Shown: in pieces, positions 25,029 to 34,409 of the stretch
Layout of the letters: the number at the start of each line of letters is the position of its first letter
Numbering within the stretch: position 1 is the stretch's first letter
IMG/VR virus record: IMGVR_UViG_3300041955_000279
Location: 1 to 45,804 of that record
Reading direction: 5' to 3' (one strand)
Length of the DNA: 45,804 bases
Source of the DNA: a virus
Program-made: the position numbers and the translations under genes
Notes under the pieces: generated by a model
The model's input: only the letters and a program-made list of their open reading frames with translations
Database searches by the model: none
Told to the model about the DNA's origin: nothing

Positions 25029-25263
25029 CGTAAAGCGCGGCACCGCGCCCGGCGCTGAAGTCACGATAGCGACCACAACCGCGCCCACGACAACTTACGT
25101 CGACACGACGGGCACGGCTGGAACGCTGTACTACTACGTCGTGACGGCCACGAATCCGGCTGTTACGCCTCCCGAGTCGGCTCCGAGCAATGAGGTCTCG
25201 GCCACTTTTTTACCTCTGGCGGCTCTGGCAGCTCCAACGGGGCTAGCGGCTGCAAGTAACTAG
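24844..25263 (+). CDS. Secreted fibronectin type III protein
   Basis: The 139-residue protein has a ribosome site AAGGAGAGG and a long signal peptide (RIPLMLLPIFLLLFWPSSG, cleaved about residue 39). One fibronectin type III domain follows (about 44-120: ISLTWTAGTTGTAPTGYNV...YYYVVTATN...SAPSNEVSATF). FN3 domains bind glycans or proteins on surfaces. This is the last of three consecutive genes with export signals. Confidence 0.72.
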   Translation: MRYAKSAYAAFTIKRLWRIPLMLLPIFLLLFWPSSGLRAQSGHNISLTWTAGTTGTAPTGYNVKRGTAPGAEVTIATTTAPTTTYVDTTGTAGTLYYYVVTATNPAVTPPESAPSNEVSATFLPLAALAAPTGLAAASN

Positions 25264-25272
25264 GAGAATCCC

Positions 25273-28200
25273 ATCGCTCTCAACGCGCGCGGTGATTTCA
25301 CCTTAGACCTTTCGCTTTTTGGGTCTTTGGTGCAGGACATCAACGCCACAGACCTTCCTCCCGGCGGGTCGCCGGATAACTCCGACTGTTTTTATCTTCC
25401 CGGCGGGGTGTATACCCGTCCCGCCCTGAAACGTGCGTTTTCGCCTGGAACGCTGTCTGGAAACCCGACAATTCAATCGGTCAAAGAGTTTCCATCTGCT
25501 AGCGGCGAATATTTGACGATGTTTCTGGACTCCAACGGTCTGCTTTACTCGAACGACCCGATGCAAGGTTCGCTGGTCAACGTAATTGACACCGTAACTC
25601 CAGGAGTGCAATTCAAGGCCGAGAATTACGGAGGGAAGCAATGGTATGCCTTTTTCAGCGCGCAGGAATCGGGGATTTTTTCCAGTAATCCGTATGTGGG
25701 GGTGGACGTACCGCGATATTTCGATGGCTCTAACGTCTATCGTGTGACCTCGGATGCTCCCGGAATATCGCCTGAGTTCTTCAACCTGAATACAAGTGCG
25801 TTGGATCTGGTAGCGTCTCCGATTTCGGGAACGATCGGCATTTCTGGCGTGATTTCCGAGGGCGAGCAAACCGGAAATATCCCCAATCCATCGGGCGAAG
25901 CATCAATCCTGCAGTCCGGCGTTGCCAGCAACAACGTGCAGCCGGTGGCCTCTGTCAGTTTCCCATTTCCACTCGCGGTGACATCTGGAAATACGGTCCT
26001 GGTGGCAATTGAGGCGATTGACGAAGACATTTACTCAGTTACAGATTCACAGGGCAACACATACGGCCAAGTCGCCTACGTCAAGACGAACAACGTCACA
26101 AATGCGATATGGATTTCATCGGGTGTGACTGGCGGCCCGGTAACGGTCACAGTAACTCTCACGAATGGTCTGCTTAATCAGGTGACCGCAATCGCCTGCC
26201 ACGAAATAGCCGGCCTGGTTACGGCGACCTCTCCGGTAAATGGAAATGGGGCAAATCCGCTTGTTGACCGAGGTCAAGGGGTAACCACATTCCAGAGCGG
26301 CCAGGTAAACACATCTTATGCGAATGACTGGATCTTCTCATTCGTTTTTACCGATATAGACCCGTTACAAGGTGAGCAGCTATACGGTCCCGGCGGATAC
26401 ACGGTCGGAGTTGATCAAACCTATTACGATCCGATCGGAAATGTACTTCGCATTTCTACGGCTTATGAAAGCGTCGTATCGACGGGCAGCTACAATCCGG
26501 CATGGAGCTCGAATGTACCGGGCGGTAATGGCTGGCAAGGACTCACGATCGGATTGGCCCTCAATCCTGGCGGGGGCGGTGGCGGGATTGTCACGTACTG
26601 GACCGAGCTGGTTTATACCTGCACTGAAGACGTACCAGCCGACTGGCTGGGGTCTTCCATAACAGTAACCGGATTTTCCGGAACCAATTCCAGCATAGCC
26701 AATCGGACAGGAATCATCACAGAGATCAATGGCGAGCAATTTACGCTCGCCGTAGTCACAACTTCTTACGTTTCCCTGTCTGCCGGGAGCGCATTGGCCA
26801 CAGGAACAATCGCTTCCAGTTCCGGCAATTATATGGTGCGCCAAAGCAATATCATGACGGCGTATCTTGGGAGTTCCTTGCCTTCTTCGGCTTTCCTTCA
26901 ATCTGGATTCTGGGTGCAGATCATCAATGCCGATTCCAGCCTGATAAATGGCCCCAACTGGACGATCTCGCAACTTATCCGGGATACGACGGGTCTCGTC
27001 ACGGTAACCGTGCAGGCCCAACTCACTAATCTGCCGGTTGGAACTAGCCTATACGTGAATCCAGCATCAGCGACATTTACGGGCACAGCTACGGCCACTG
27101 TGGGCCTTCCCACGCTCACATGGTCTTCTGGGCAAAACTTTGACCCTAGCTGGAGCGGTCAGCCGATCACCTACGCTGGAAATAGCTACGTGGTGCAGTC
27201 GGTGCAGAGTGGCACGATTCTGACGCTAACTACCAATGTGGTTTCAGGGATCGGTTCAGGCTTCTCTATAACGGTGGATTATTTCTCGGCTGGATACCAG
27301 ACCGTCACGAAAGTTCTATCGGTCTCTGGCGGATATTCCACATTTACATTCCAATCACTGGACACCATTCCGTTCAATAACACAAGCCTGGGAGGCGTCG
27401 TATATCAAACATGGTCTCCGAGCTTTGGAACCTATGGGAATGCCGCTCAAATAACGAATGTCGGATATGACCCATTCAATGGATGGTATTTCCAGTTCTT
27501 TCAGCTTGGCCCGGATGCAGTACTCAATTCTTCGTCGGATATGGGCATCCCGCAAGCTTCGATTCAAGCCCAAGCTGCACCTGGAACCCGCAGCGGGGTT
27601 TGCATGTTTCTGTCTTCTGATGGGGCGATTACGGCACCGTCTGTCCCTGTATCTCTGGCGATTTCAGGTGGTTCGAGTTTGATTCAGGCTCAAAACATCC
27701 CGATTGGCCCTCCAGGCACGGCACAGAGAATCATTGCCCTTACTCCAGCAGAAGGCGCGAATTTCTATTACATCACTCCGACAATCGTACCGGAAACGGG
27801 CATTTCGTCTTCCGCGGTAGCTGCTACAGGCACGATCATCGAGGATAATGTAACAACCTCTCAAGTCCTCGATTTTTCGGACGCTCAACTGACCGCCAGC
27901 ACGGCCAACCAAATTGACGTGATGGGGAATAACCTTTTCAATCAGGTAGTTTTGGCCCCCTGCCTCGGAGTCATCGAATATCAGGGCCGTTTGGGATGGT
28001 GGGGGGAGATCAACAACGTCAAGAACTTCGGAAACATGGGCTTTGATGGAGGATTTGTAGCCCCTACAGGGACACTGGCGGTAATTAATGGCAGCTCCGT
28101 GGCGACTTATGAATCTGGGGCTGCTTTCGTGGCCAGTTGGGTAGGTTCACAAATTATCATCAATGGAATTTCCTATACCGTCTCTTCGGTGGGATCTGGG

Positions 28201-29919
28201 ACGCTCACCCTCGCCGCTAACTTCCAAGGGACTTCGGGAACTTATTCGTTTACCTCGCTGAGCCCTTCGGGTGTCTTGCCTCCGTTTTGGACGAGTGCTG
28301 GGGATGGATTCGGAAGCCTCGCGCCAGCATCTTCCCCTGATTTTGGCTTTGTCTATGTGATGCAGGGTGGACATAACAATCTGATTCAGCAGAGCTGCGC
28401 CAGAGATGCTTACGGCGCCCAGATTCTGCTTCCAAGTACGCAGTATACGATGCGGTTCAAGTTGGGCTACGCCGGGCCATTTGCTCCAACGGGAGCTTGC
28501 ATAATTGACATCTACTCTCCCAGTTTGTCGCAAGTTTTCGCGCAGGCTTCTTTCACGATTGCAAACGTGAAACAAAATGGGGCAACCTGGGTATCCAAAG
28601 GATTCAACGCAAAAACGCCCAGCGCGATTCCTGCCGACTGCGTTCTGAGGCTTTACCTCTCGAATGTGCCTTCCGGCACTACAGTCATCGCGGATGAACT
28701 CGAAATAATCTATAGCGACTATCCGGTCTCGTTCGATCAGATGAGGCTCAGTTATTACCAAAACCCATTCGGATACGATTCGATCACCGGCGTGCTTTCT
28801 GTCGATCCAGCCGAGTCGCTGACCGGAGTGTTTCGCCAGCGCGGGTATCTCTACATCCTGTCAGAGTCGAGCCTGTTCCAGTCGCAGAACAATGGTTCCG
28901 GAGAACCTTCCACCTGGTCTGTGATTCAGTATGCAGCTTCTTGCGGATGTTCTGGCCCCAACGCCGTGGACTTCGCGGAAGACGTTGCATATTGGGCCGG
29001 TCGATATGGCGGCCGAGCATTCGTCGGTGACCCGACGTGCAAAAAGATCACGCAGGAACTTGCTCCCACGTGGGAATCGATCTCCTGGAATTATCAGACG
29101 ATGATCTGGGTCAAGAATGACCCTGTAAATCGCATCCTGTATTTCGGCGTTCCGATCAATCAGGCATCTTCGCCCAATGTCGTTCTGAGCATGAGCTACC
29201 GGCTTTCGGACGCGGCAGTCAACGTTCCCGATCCGATTCACGTGAGTCAGTATTCGGGGAGATTGATCTGCACAGACCTAGGGCGGCGATGGTCGCCCTG
29301 GCATCTCACGATGAACTGTGCGGACATGTGCACGCGCATGGGCTTCACGTTCAACACCTCTGGGAATCCGGGCCTCGCTCGCACGCTGGTGATGGGGGCA
29401 GGGAATGGGCAAGTTCCCAATGAAGGAACAGGATTTGGCAACCTGTACACGCTGGACACATTCAATTACCCGCCGACCAATCCCAACTCGACGGTCTGGA
29501 ACTGCACCGACGATGATTTCGGGCAGATCAACAGCTTCTACACCACCTACTTTTTCTTTTCGCCCGATGTGGAACAAAACCCACTGCTTTCCCTGCACCG
29601 GAAGCTATTCAATTATTTGGCGGTCCATGCAACTGGAGTCGGCCTGCTGAAAGTGACGCCGCTGATCGATTCTCTTGTGCAGCCTGCGCCTTCAAAGAAG
29701 GGCGGGCAACTTCCTCTCAGCATGACGCCACTTTCGCTGGTCGATCCCAACTTCGACCTAGAATGGCACCCGCTCGTGCGCGGGAATCGCGTGGCCTGGA
29801 AAGTTCAGCCGGTTGCGCTGCCAAACACGACGGCGCAGGCTATGGCGGTGACGCATTTGATTGTGAGCGGTAGAAGGGAACTGATCTTCCCGACTCGCGG
29901 CACTGTATTCGGATACTAG
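25273..29919 (+). CDS. Large tail-hub-like structural protein, probable AUC start
   Basis: The N-terminus reads ALNARGDFTLDLSLFGS... DINATDLPPGGSPDNSDCFY, like tail-hub or stabilisation proteins that begin with a DLPPGASPDxxN motif. The frame is open to 25273, where ATC lies 6 bp after AGGAG; the first conventional start, GTG 25327, would drop these residues and has no ribosome site. So an AUC start is likely. The protein of about 1548 residues contains Ig-like domains (about 200-400), small beta repeats, and a C-terminal part rich in Cys and aromatics (ASCGCSGPNAVDFAEDVAYW, RRWSPWHLTMNCADMC). Probably the central tail or hub protein of the short tail. Confidence 0.7.
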   Translation: MALNARGDFTLDLSLFGSLVQDINATDLPPGGSPDNSDCFYLPGGVYTRPALKRAFSPGTLSGNPTIQSVKEFPSASGEYLTMFLDSNGLLYSNDPMQGSLVNVIDTVTPGVQFKAENYGGKQWYAFFSAQESGIFSSNPYVGVDVPRYFDGSNVYRVTSDAPGISPEFFNLNTSALDLVASPISGTIGISGVISEGEQTGNIPNPSGEASILQSGVASNNVQPVASVSFPFPLAVTSGNTVLVAIEAIDEDIYSVTDSQGNTYGQVAYVKTNNVTNAIWISSGVTGGPVTVTVTLTNGLLNQVTAIACHEIAGLVTATSPVNGNGANPLVDRGQGVTTFQSGQVNTSYANDWIFSFVFTDIDPLQGEQLYGPGGYTVGVDQTYYDPIGNVLRISTAYESVVSTGSYNPAWSSNVPGGNGWQGLTIGLALNPGGGGGGIVTYWTELVYTCTEDVPADWLGSSITVTGFSGTNSSIANRTGIITEINGEQFTLAVVTTSYVSLSAGSALATGTIASSSGNYMVRQSNIMTAYLGSSLPSSAFLQSGFWVQIINADSSLINGPNWTISQLIRDTTGLVTVTVQAQLTNLPVGTSLYVNPASATFTGTATATVGLPTLTWSSGQNFDPSWSGQPITYAGNSYVVQSVQSGTILTLTTNVVSGIGSGFSITVDYFSAGYQTVTKVLSVSGGYSTFTFQSLDTIPFNNTSLGGVVYQTWSPSFGTYGNAAQITNVGYDPFNGWYFQFFQLGPDAVLNSSSDMGIPQASIQAQAAPGTRSGVCMFLSSDGAITAPSVPVSLAISGGSSLIQAQNIPIGPPGTAQRIIALTPAEGANFYYITPTIVPETGISSSAVAATGTIIEDNVTTSQVLDFSDAQLTASTANQIDVMGNNLFNQVVLAPCLGVIEYQGRLGWWGEINNVKNFGNMGFDGGFVAPTGTLAVINGSSVATYESGAAFVASWVGSQIIINGISYTVSSVGSGTLTLAANFQGTSGTYSFTSLSPSGVLPPFWTSAGDGFGSLAPASSPDFGFVYVMQGGHNNLIQQSCARDAYGAQILLPSTQYTMRFKLGYAGPFAPTGACIIDIYSPSLSQVFAQASFTIANVKQNGATWVSKGFNAKTPSAIPADCVLRLYLSNVPSGTTVIADELEIIYSDYPVSFDQMRLSYYQNPFGYDSITGVLSVDPAESLTGVFRQRGYLYILSESSLFQSQNNGSGEPSTWSVIQYAASCGCSGPNAVDFAEDVAYWAGRYGGRAFVGDPTCKKITQELAPTWESISWNYQTMIWVKNDPVNRILYFGVPINQASSPNVVLSMSYRLSDAAVNVPDPIHVSQYSGRLICTDLGRRWSPWHLTMNCADMCTRMGFTFNTSGNPGLARTLVMGAGNGQVPNEGTGFGNLYTLDTFNYPPTNPNSTVWNCTDDDFGQINSFYTTYFFFSPDVEQNPLLSLHRKLFNYLAVHATGVGLLKVTPLIDSLVQPAPSKKGGQLPLSMTPLSLVDPNFDLEWHPLVRGNRVAWKVQPVALPNTTAQAMAVTHLIVSGRRELIFPTRGTVFGY

Positions 29920-29926
29920 GAGCCTT

Positions 29927-30109
29927 ATGAACGGAGCAATTAGCTACAAGAACCAGAATTACCTACGCAGCACCAAGGAACCGATCAAGCCGCATCTGAT
30001 TGCGGAAGATTTTGACGCGGTGCAGATCACGGTCACATCGCAGGCGAGCCGGATCGCCGCTCTTGAGGCGCAAGTTGCGGCGCTAACCAACGCCAAAGCC
30101 GCGAAGTAG
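29927..30109 (+). CDS. Small coiled-coil protein
   Basis: A 60-residue protein directly follows the hub gene. Residues 30-58 form a short heptad-like helix (SRIAALEAQVAALTNAKAA). It is probably a small structural linker or trimerisation peptide; function unknown. Confidence 0.65.
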   Translation: MNGAISYKNQNYLRSTKEPIKPHLIAEDFDAVQITVTSQASRIAALEAQVAALTNAKAAK

Positions 30110-30121
30110 CGTTCTATTCAT
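30110..30121 (+). promoter_or_regulatory. Recurrent 12-mer variant (acetyltransferase gene)
   Basis: CGTTCTATTCAT begins at the base after the upstream stop codon and its last two bases are the first two of the next ATG (30120). No Shine-Dalgarno is present. The spacing is tighter than at other copies, which is awkward for a simple leaderless promoter. Confidence 0.5.
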
Positions 30122-30527
30122 GCAATGGCGACGAACAACCAAGCGGGACTTTTTGCAGATCGTGGACCTATGGGAACGGGCCGATTACGGGTTCGACATG
30201 CCCGATCTGGCAAGCAAGGAAATGTTTTCGTCATGGGTCGCCGTCGAAGACGGGAAGATCGTGGCATGGGCGGGCGCACAGCGCGTCCCCGAGATCATCG
30301 CCATCATGGACCCGACGTGGGGAAGTCCGCACTGGCGGCGCAAGCTCTTTCTCGCGCTGCATAGGCCGATCGCGCAGGACTGCCGGGACAATGGGTATGA
30401 AAAGGCTTTCTGCAATCCGGACCCGAAATACTGCACCTTCAGCCGCCATTTGCAAAAGATGGGTTGGTGGCGGGGATGGGAAAGCCTGTGGATAACGGCG
30501 GGGCGCATTTTAGGGGCGAAAAAGTGA
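30120..30527 (+). CDS. GNAT-fold acetyltransferase-like protein
   Basis: The 135-residue protein starts MQWRRTTKRDFLQIVDLW, the usual first strand and helix of a GNAT domain, followed by SWVAVEDGKIVAWAGAQ, the typical strand 2-3 hairpin. The acetyl-CoA loop is degenerate (PTWGSPHWRRKLFLALHRPI). GNAT-like proteins occur near the internal-protein genes of many podoviruses. Activity is uncertain because the Gln/Arg-x-x-Gly-x-Gly/Ala signature is not intact. Confidence 0.65.
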   Translation: MQWRRTTKRDFLQIVDLWERADYGFDMPDLASKEMFSSWVAVEDGKIVAWAGAQRVPEIIAIMDPTWGSPHWRRKLFLALHRPIAQDCRDNGYEKAFCNPDPKYCTFSRHLQKMGWWRGWESLWITAGRILGAKK

Positions 30528-31156
30528 CGTATCTCGATTTCGACAGGTGGCTCGTCGAGCAAGCGCGCGCGCTGCCAATCGCCATGAACAAGGGCGGCAC
30601 AACGCAGGCCCAGCAGAACATCAACACGGCCAATACCGAGAATGCCGGGCTTTACGGCCAGGGCGAAGCCGCCCAAAACGAGATCCTGCCCTTTTTGACC
30701 TCTGAAGTCACCAATCCGCAGGGCTTCGGACAGACCGGCGTGAATGAGCTCCAGACCGCCGGCGGGGAGGCGACCTCGGGCGCGGTTGGGGCTGGTAACG
30801 AAGCCGCGCTGCTGAAAGCCTCGCGGAGCGGCAATCCGTCCGACACAGGCTCCATAATCGATGCCTTGGCGCGCACAGGAGCCCAGCAGCAATCGAAGAA
30901 CACTTTGGGCATCAATACGTCCAACTTGCAGGAAAAGCTCTCCCAGCAGCAAGCTGGGGCCCAAGGAATCGAATCTATGGGCAACAGCGACATCAAAGCG
31001 GCCTTGGATGCCCTTGGACTCAGCAATGAGGCAGTTTCGGACTACACCAAGGCCTACCAGACCACGAATCCGCTGACGCTCATCTCAGGCATCACTGGCG
31101 CAGCGGGCGGGATTGGTCAAGGCATCGGGGCGGGACTCAAGGCGGCGGGGGTCTAG
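30524..31156 (+). CDS. Putative internal virion protein, Gly/Ala/Gln-rich
   Basis: I start it at GTG 30524, overlapping the upstream stop as GTGA; a longer frame lies within the acetyltransferase gene. The 210-residue protein is rich in Gln, Ala and Gly and mostly helical. It ends in a glycine-zipper hydrophobic segment (LISGITGAAGGIGQGIGAGL), typical of ejection proteins that enter the host membrane with the DNA. It adjoins two further proteins of the same style. Confidence 0.6.
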   Translation: MTYLDFDRWLVEQARALPIAMNKGGTTQAQQNINTANTENAGLYGQGEAAQNEILPFLTSEVTNPQGFGQTGVNELQTAGGEATSGAVGAGNEAALLKASRSGNPSDTGSIIDALARTGAQQQSKNTLGINTSNLQEKLSQQQAGAQGIESMGNSDIKAALDALGLSNEAVSDYTKAYQTTNPLTLISGITGAAGGIGQGIGAGLKAAGV

Positions 31157-32905
31157 GTGGCCGACGAAGACACACAGGCGATAACCGCCCCTGACGATGA
31201 GGAGGAGAAGCAGTACGGTCCTCCGGAGGACAAGGCATATGAGGCGTCCATCACGCCCATGCCTGCCCCTTCCATCGTCCAGACCGCCAAACAAGCTCCC
31301 GCGGCTGCTCCCCCAACGATTACCGCGCCATTGCCTGCCCCTCAACAGGAAACGGGCGGTATTGTAGCCGCGGGACCGCCTTCCCCTGGCATGGCGGCTG
31401 TGCAGCGATTGTCCGCGGTGCAGCGCCAGAATCCGTTCGCTGTGCTCATGGCGCGCTCAGAGAACATCCAAAACCCATTCTTGAGGGTGTTGGCCAAGGC
31501 TGGGGGCATCGCTGGCGCCGGGGCCGAGGGTCTATCGAAGGAATATCCGCAGATCGAACAGGAGCGGATCGCGGAGGCCAATCAGCCTGCCAAGGCAGCG
31601 GGTGCGGAGTCCGAAAACCGATTACGCACCGCCCAGGCTGGGGAAGCAACCGCTGGAGCTGCCGAGAAGGAAGCAGAGACGGCGCGACTCAAGAATCCGA
31701 TCCCCAAGCTGACCGGCGAGCCTATCTCGAATGGGCAGGGTGGATACCTTCAACTCGACGAAAACAAGGGGGCGTATGTTCCGGTCCCAAGCCTCTCTCC
31801 GCAGACCGGAGTGCAGCCGACTGGAGGGGGAACGGGTGGCACTGCGCCTCCTCCTGTGGCTGGTCCTGCTGGGCCGCAAACGCCCGCGGCTGGGCCACAA
31901 CCACAACCTTTTGGGCAAAAGATCGGGGAGAAGCCTCTTCCGCAAGCCGAACAGCCGGCAACTGCGGAAGACGTCGCGGGATTCGGCCAGCAACTTCCCA
32001 GCTTGACTCCGGGGCTTACGGCCGGACAGAGGCAAGCATTCGCCTTTCCGTCTGGCTACACGCCAACGAACAAAGAACTTCAGGATCAGAAAGCAGCGGC
32101 AGAAAAAGCCAATGAACTCGCTGAACAAGCCAAGCGCGATCAATCTCGGGATGCTCAGGACAAACTCCGCGACGCCGTGGCCGAACAGAACTTCGAGATT
32201 AACCGGCAAGTGCGCGAACAGACGCTTAAGGATAAACAGGCGGCTGACGCGAACAAGGCCACCGTCCAATACTCGAATCTCTATTCGCAGCAGAATTATG
32301 CCGACAAGATGAAGCAGTGGTATGACTCGGGTCACTTCGCCAAAGATTCCGGTTTAGTGACGGGCATCATAAACGACGCCAAAGCCGGCGGCTTGAATTT
32401 GGGTGGGGCGGGCGATACTGCCGTCGGTGCTCTCATCGGAGGGCCGGAAGGAGCTTTGGCGGGCGGTGCGATCGGTGTCTTGGGAAGTCTGATTGGAGGC
32501 CCAACCGCCGGGTATCTCGATACACTCAAAAAGCAGGGAATTTCCCAGCAGGGCTACGATGCGATGCAAGCATATTTCAATGCTCTGCCGGGGCGAATGT
32601 CCTATGAGCTTGGCACAGCAGGCGTCGGAGCTTCAGCCATGCGTTCGAGTCAACTGATCAATAAAGTCATGAACACAGTTCCTCCGCCAAATACGCCGAA
32701 AGAATCTTTCGATTCGGCCTTTCAGCAGTATTTCAAACCGATGGAGACAAACGTCAAGAGCACAGTCAAGACGATTGCGCCGCCCGATTTCCAGCCGCCC
32801 AAGTATGAGGATTACTATCCGAAGGCGGCATCCGCCGGGCAAGGCCAAGGTGGCGAGACTCCGCGAATCATCAGATACGACGCTGCGGGAAACAGGTTGA
32901 AATAA
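31157..32905 (+). CDS. Putative internal (ejection) protein with coiled coil and glycine zipper
   Basis: The 582-residue protein starts at GTG 31157 right after the previous stop. The N-terminal half is low-complexity Pro/Ala/Gln. Then come a long charged coiled coil (about 295-375, KAAAEKANELAEQAKRDQSR) and a strongly glycine-rich hydrophobic zone (about 400-455, LIGGPEGALAGGAIGVLGSL). This is the composition expected of a podovirus ejection protein that forms a trans-envelope conduit. No lytic transglycosylase motif was seen. Confidence 0.6.
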   Translation: MADEDTQAITAPDDEEEKQYGPPEDKAYEASITPMPAPSIVQTAKQAPAAAPPTITAPLPAPQQETGGIVAAGPPSPGMAAVQRLSAVQRQNPFAVLMARSENIQNPFLRVLAKAGGIAGAGAEGLSKEYPQIEQERIAEANQPAKAAGAESENRLRTAQAGEATAGAAEKEAETARLKNPIPKLTGEPISNGQGGYLQLDENKGAYVPVPSLSPQTGVQPTGGGTGGTAPPPVAGPAGPQTPAAGPQPQPFGQKIGEKPLPQAEQPATAEDVAGFGQQLPSLTPGLTAGQRQAFAFPSGYTPTNKELQDQKAAAEKANELAEQAKRDQSRDAQDKLRDAVAEQNFEINRQVREQTLKDKQAADANKATVQYSNLYSQQNYADKMKQWYDSGHFAKDSGLVTGIINDAKAGGLNLGGAGDTAVGALIGGPEGALAGGAIGVLGSLIGGPTAGYLDTLKKQGISQQGYDAMQAYFNALPGRMSYELGTAGVGASAMRSSQLINKVMNTVPPPNTPKESFDSAFQQYFKPMETNVKSTVKTIAPPDFQPPKYEDYYPKAASAGQGQGGETPRIIRYDAAGNRLK

Positions 32906-33949
32906 ATGCCTGATATTCAGGCACAAACTCCGGATGGAGTAATCCATAGCTTCCCTGATGGGACGCCCGATGAAGTTATCGATAAGGCCATCAAGGCATA
33001 TTCCACCGATGCCACGATAACGGGAATCAAAGCCCCAGCCCAACCCGATACTTCAAAGCCGGAACAGGGGATCGCCGCAGCCGAGCATCCCTCCAATCCG
33101 TTCTCGCGCTACATGACCGAAGCCGAAAACCTGACCGAAGAGGGCAAGAAGGAACATCCCATCGAGAACGTGATAGGCACAGCGTCACGTGGATTAAAAC
33201 AGTTCGGGAATATTGTCGGCACGATGGCACCTCTGCTTATGGGGCCCGGCGGTGGTGTTGCTGGCGCGGGGATGGGGCGAAATCCGGCACCGCCGCAACA
33301 AGCCCAACTTCCTGCAGGGGAGACAATCATCACTCCTCCGCCAGAAATCAAACAGCTTCCTGCAGGGCCAAATCGCATTATCGAAGCGCCAGCGGCACCG
33401 GATGAATCATTCGTGCGCGGCGTGCCTGCTGAAATTGGTGGACCCGGCAAAGCGGCTGGTCCTACAATCGAAACTCCGAAAGAAGCCTACCCTGCACCCG
33501 GACCTAAACCCACTACCGGAAGGATGATTAGCGATCTCGTGAACCAAGCCTATGGAATTGAACCGCTGAAACCAGATGTTCCGATCAAGGAACAAATTCC
33601 GCAAGAACAAGCCGCTCCAGCTGCCGGACCTGCGCCGGATAGCTTACAGGCACGCTATCCAGATAGGGCAGTACGCAGCATGGTCCATGCTAATGGTGAA
33701 AACATCGTCAACGCGGTGGGCAACGATCCGGAAACCATGCGAGCGATCCACGATCTGACGCGCGTGGAATTGAGGCAGGCCCTTGTGAATAGCGGCGAGG
33801 ATATGGGCCAGCAGACGATCTCTAGTTCAAAGTTCGCCGGCGAAGGCTCGATTACTCGGCAGCAGGCGTTTGATCGGCTGCTTCAGAAGGGTTTGTCTCC
33901 GAAGAAGATTGTGGAGTTTGCGAAGAAGATACCCGCCGCAGGGCCATGA
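32906..33949 (+). CDS. Putative internal virion protein with N-terminal DGxxHxFPxGTPxxVID motif
   Basis: The 347-residue protein begins VIHSFPDGTPDEVIDKAIKAY, a short domain often found at the start of phage internal or peptidoglycan-acting proteins. The middle is Pro/Gly/Ala-rich with a hydrophobic glycine stretch (MAPLLMGPGGGVAGAGMG), and a helical C-terminal domain follows. Its last 98 bp overlap the 3' end of the GroES-like gene on the other strand. It is the last plus-strand gene of the structural block. Confidence 0.6.
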   Translation: MPDIQAQTPDGVIHSFPDGTPDEVIDKAIKAYSTDATITGIKAPAQPDTSKPEQGIAAAEHPSNPFSRYMTEAENLTEEGKKEHPIENVIGTASRGLKQFGNIVGTMAPLLMGPGGGVAGAGMGRNPAPPQQAQLPAGETIITPPPEIKQLPAGPNRIIEAPAAPDESFVRGVPAEIGGPGKAAGPTIETPKEAYPAPGPKPTTGRMISDLVNQAYGIEPLKPDVPIKEQIPQEQAAPAAGPAPDSLQARYPDRAVRSMVHANGENIVNAVGNDPETMRAIHDLTRVELRQALVNSGEDMGQQTISSSKFAGEGSITRQQAFDRLLQKGLSPKKIVEFAKKIPAAGP

Positions 33950-34409
33950 GCACATCGTAATCTTTCAAAAGCAAATAGTGCCGCTCGACTCCGTCGCCAT
34001 CAATCAGTGAAATATCAGCGCCATGTGATGCGAATTTGTCGAATAGGATCAGCTTTCCTTTTTCGGTACGCTTGACTTCACTGCCGACGGCGACAACGTA
34101 ACCCAAATCGCTCTTGGCCTTAAGCGAATCCGGCAGCACCAAATTGCTGGAATGTTCGCGCTCAACGCGCTCCACGAGGATGGAATCTCCTACGGGCTCG
34201 CCTTCATAGCCGACTGAAGGTTTGTTAACTGAGCCGGAAGCGAGTAAGTCAGCCTGCTCGCCCATCGCCTGCTTCGAGTCCTCTTTGGGAGGCTCCGGCT
34301 CAGACGTCACGAATGTATCATGATCCCAAATATCGGTTCCTTCCATCTCCTGCGCTGGAGCATTGAAACTGGCGCTTCGGCCTCCACTTGCGAGCTTATC
34401 TCCGCCCAT
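33852..34409 (-). CDS. GroES-like co-chaperonin
   Basis: The 185-residue protein has an N-terminal extension of about 65 residues, a GroES-fold domain (about 70-155) and a disordered Ser/Pro tail. The domain starts VGDSILVERVE, aligns its mobile-loop region with SSNLVLPDS (the Leu-Val-Leu stretch matching the Ile-Val-Leu that docks onto GroEL), then YVVAVGSEV, KLILFDKFASHGADI and a final YDVLMAL, matching the GroES order. It caps the folding chamber. GroES is normally about 97 residues, so the extensions are unusual. It belongs to the minus-strand operon with GroEL; the homing endonuclease gene separates the two. Confidence 0.8.
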   Translation of the reverse strand: MGGDKLASGGRSASFNAPAQEMEGTDIWDHDTFVTSEPEPPKEDSKQAMGEQADLLASGSVNKPSVGYEGEPVGDSILVERVEREHSSNLVLPDSLKAKSDLGYVVAVGSEVKRTEKGKLILFDKFASHGADISLIDGDGVERHYLLLKDYDVLMALRRVSSSQTPQSSSETNPSEAADQTPAAE

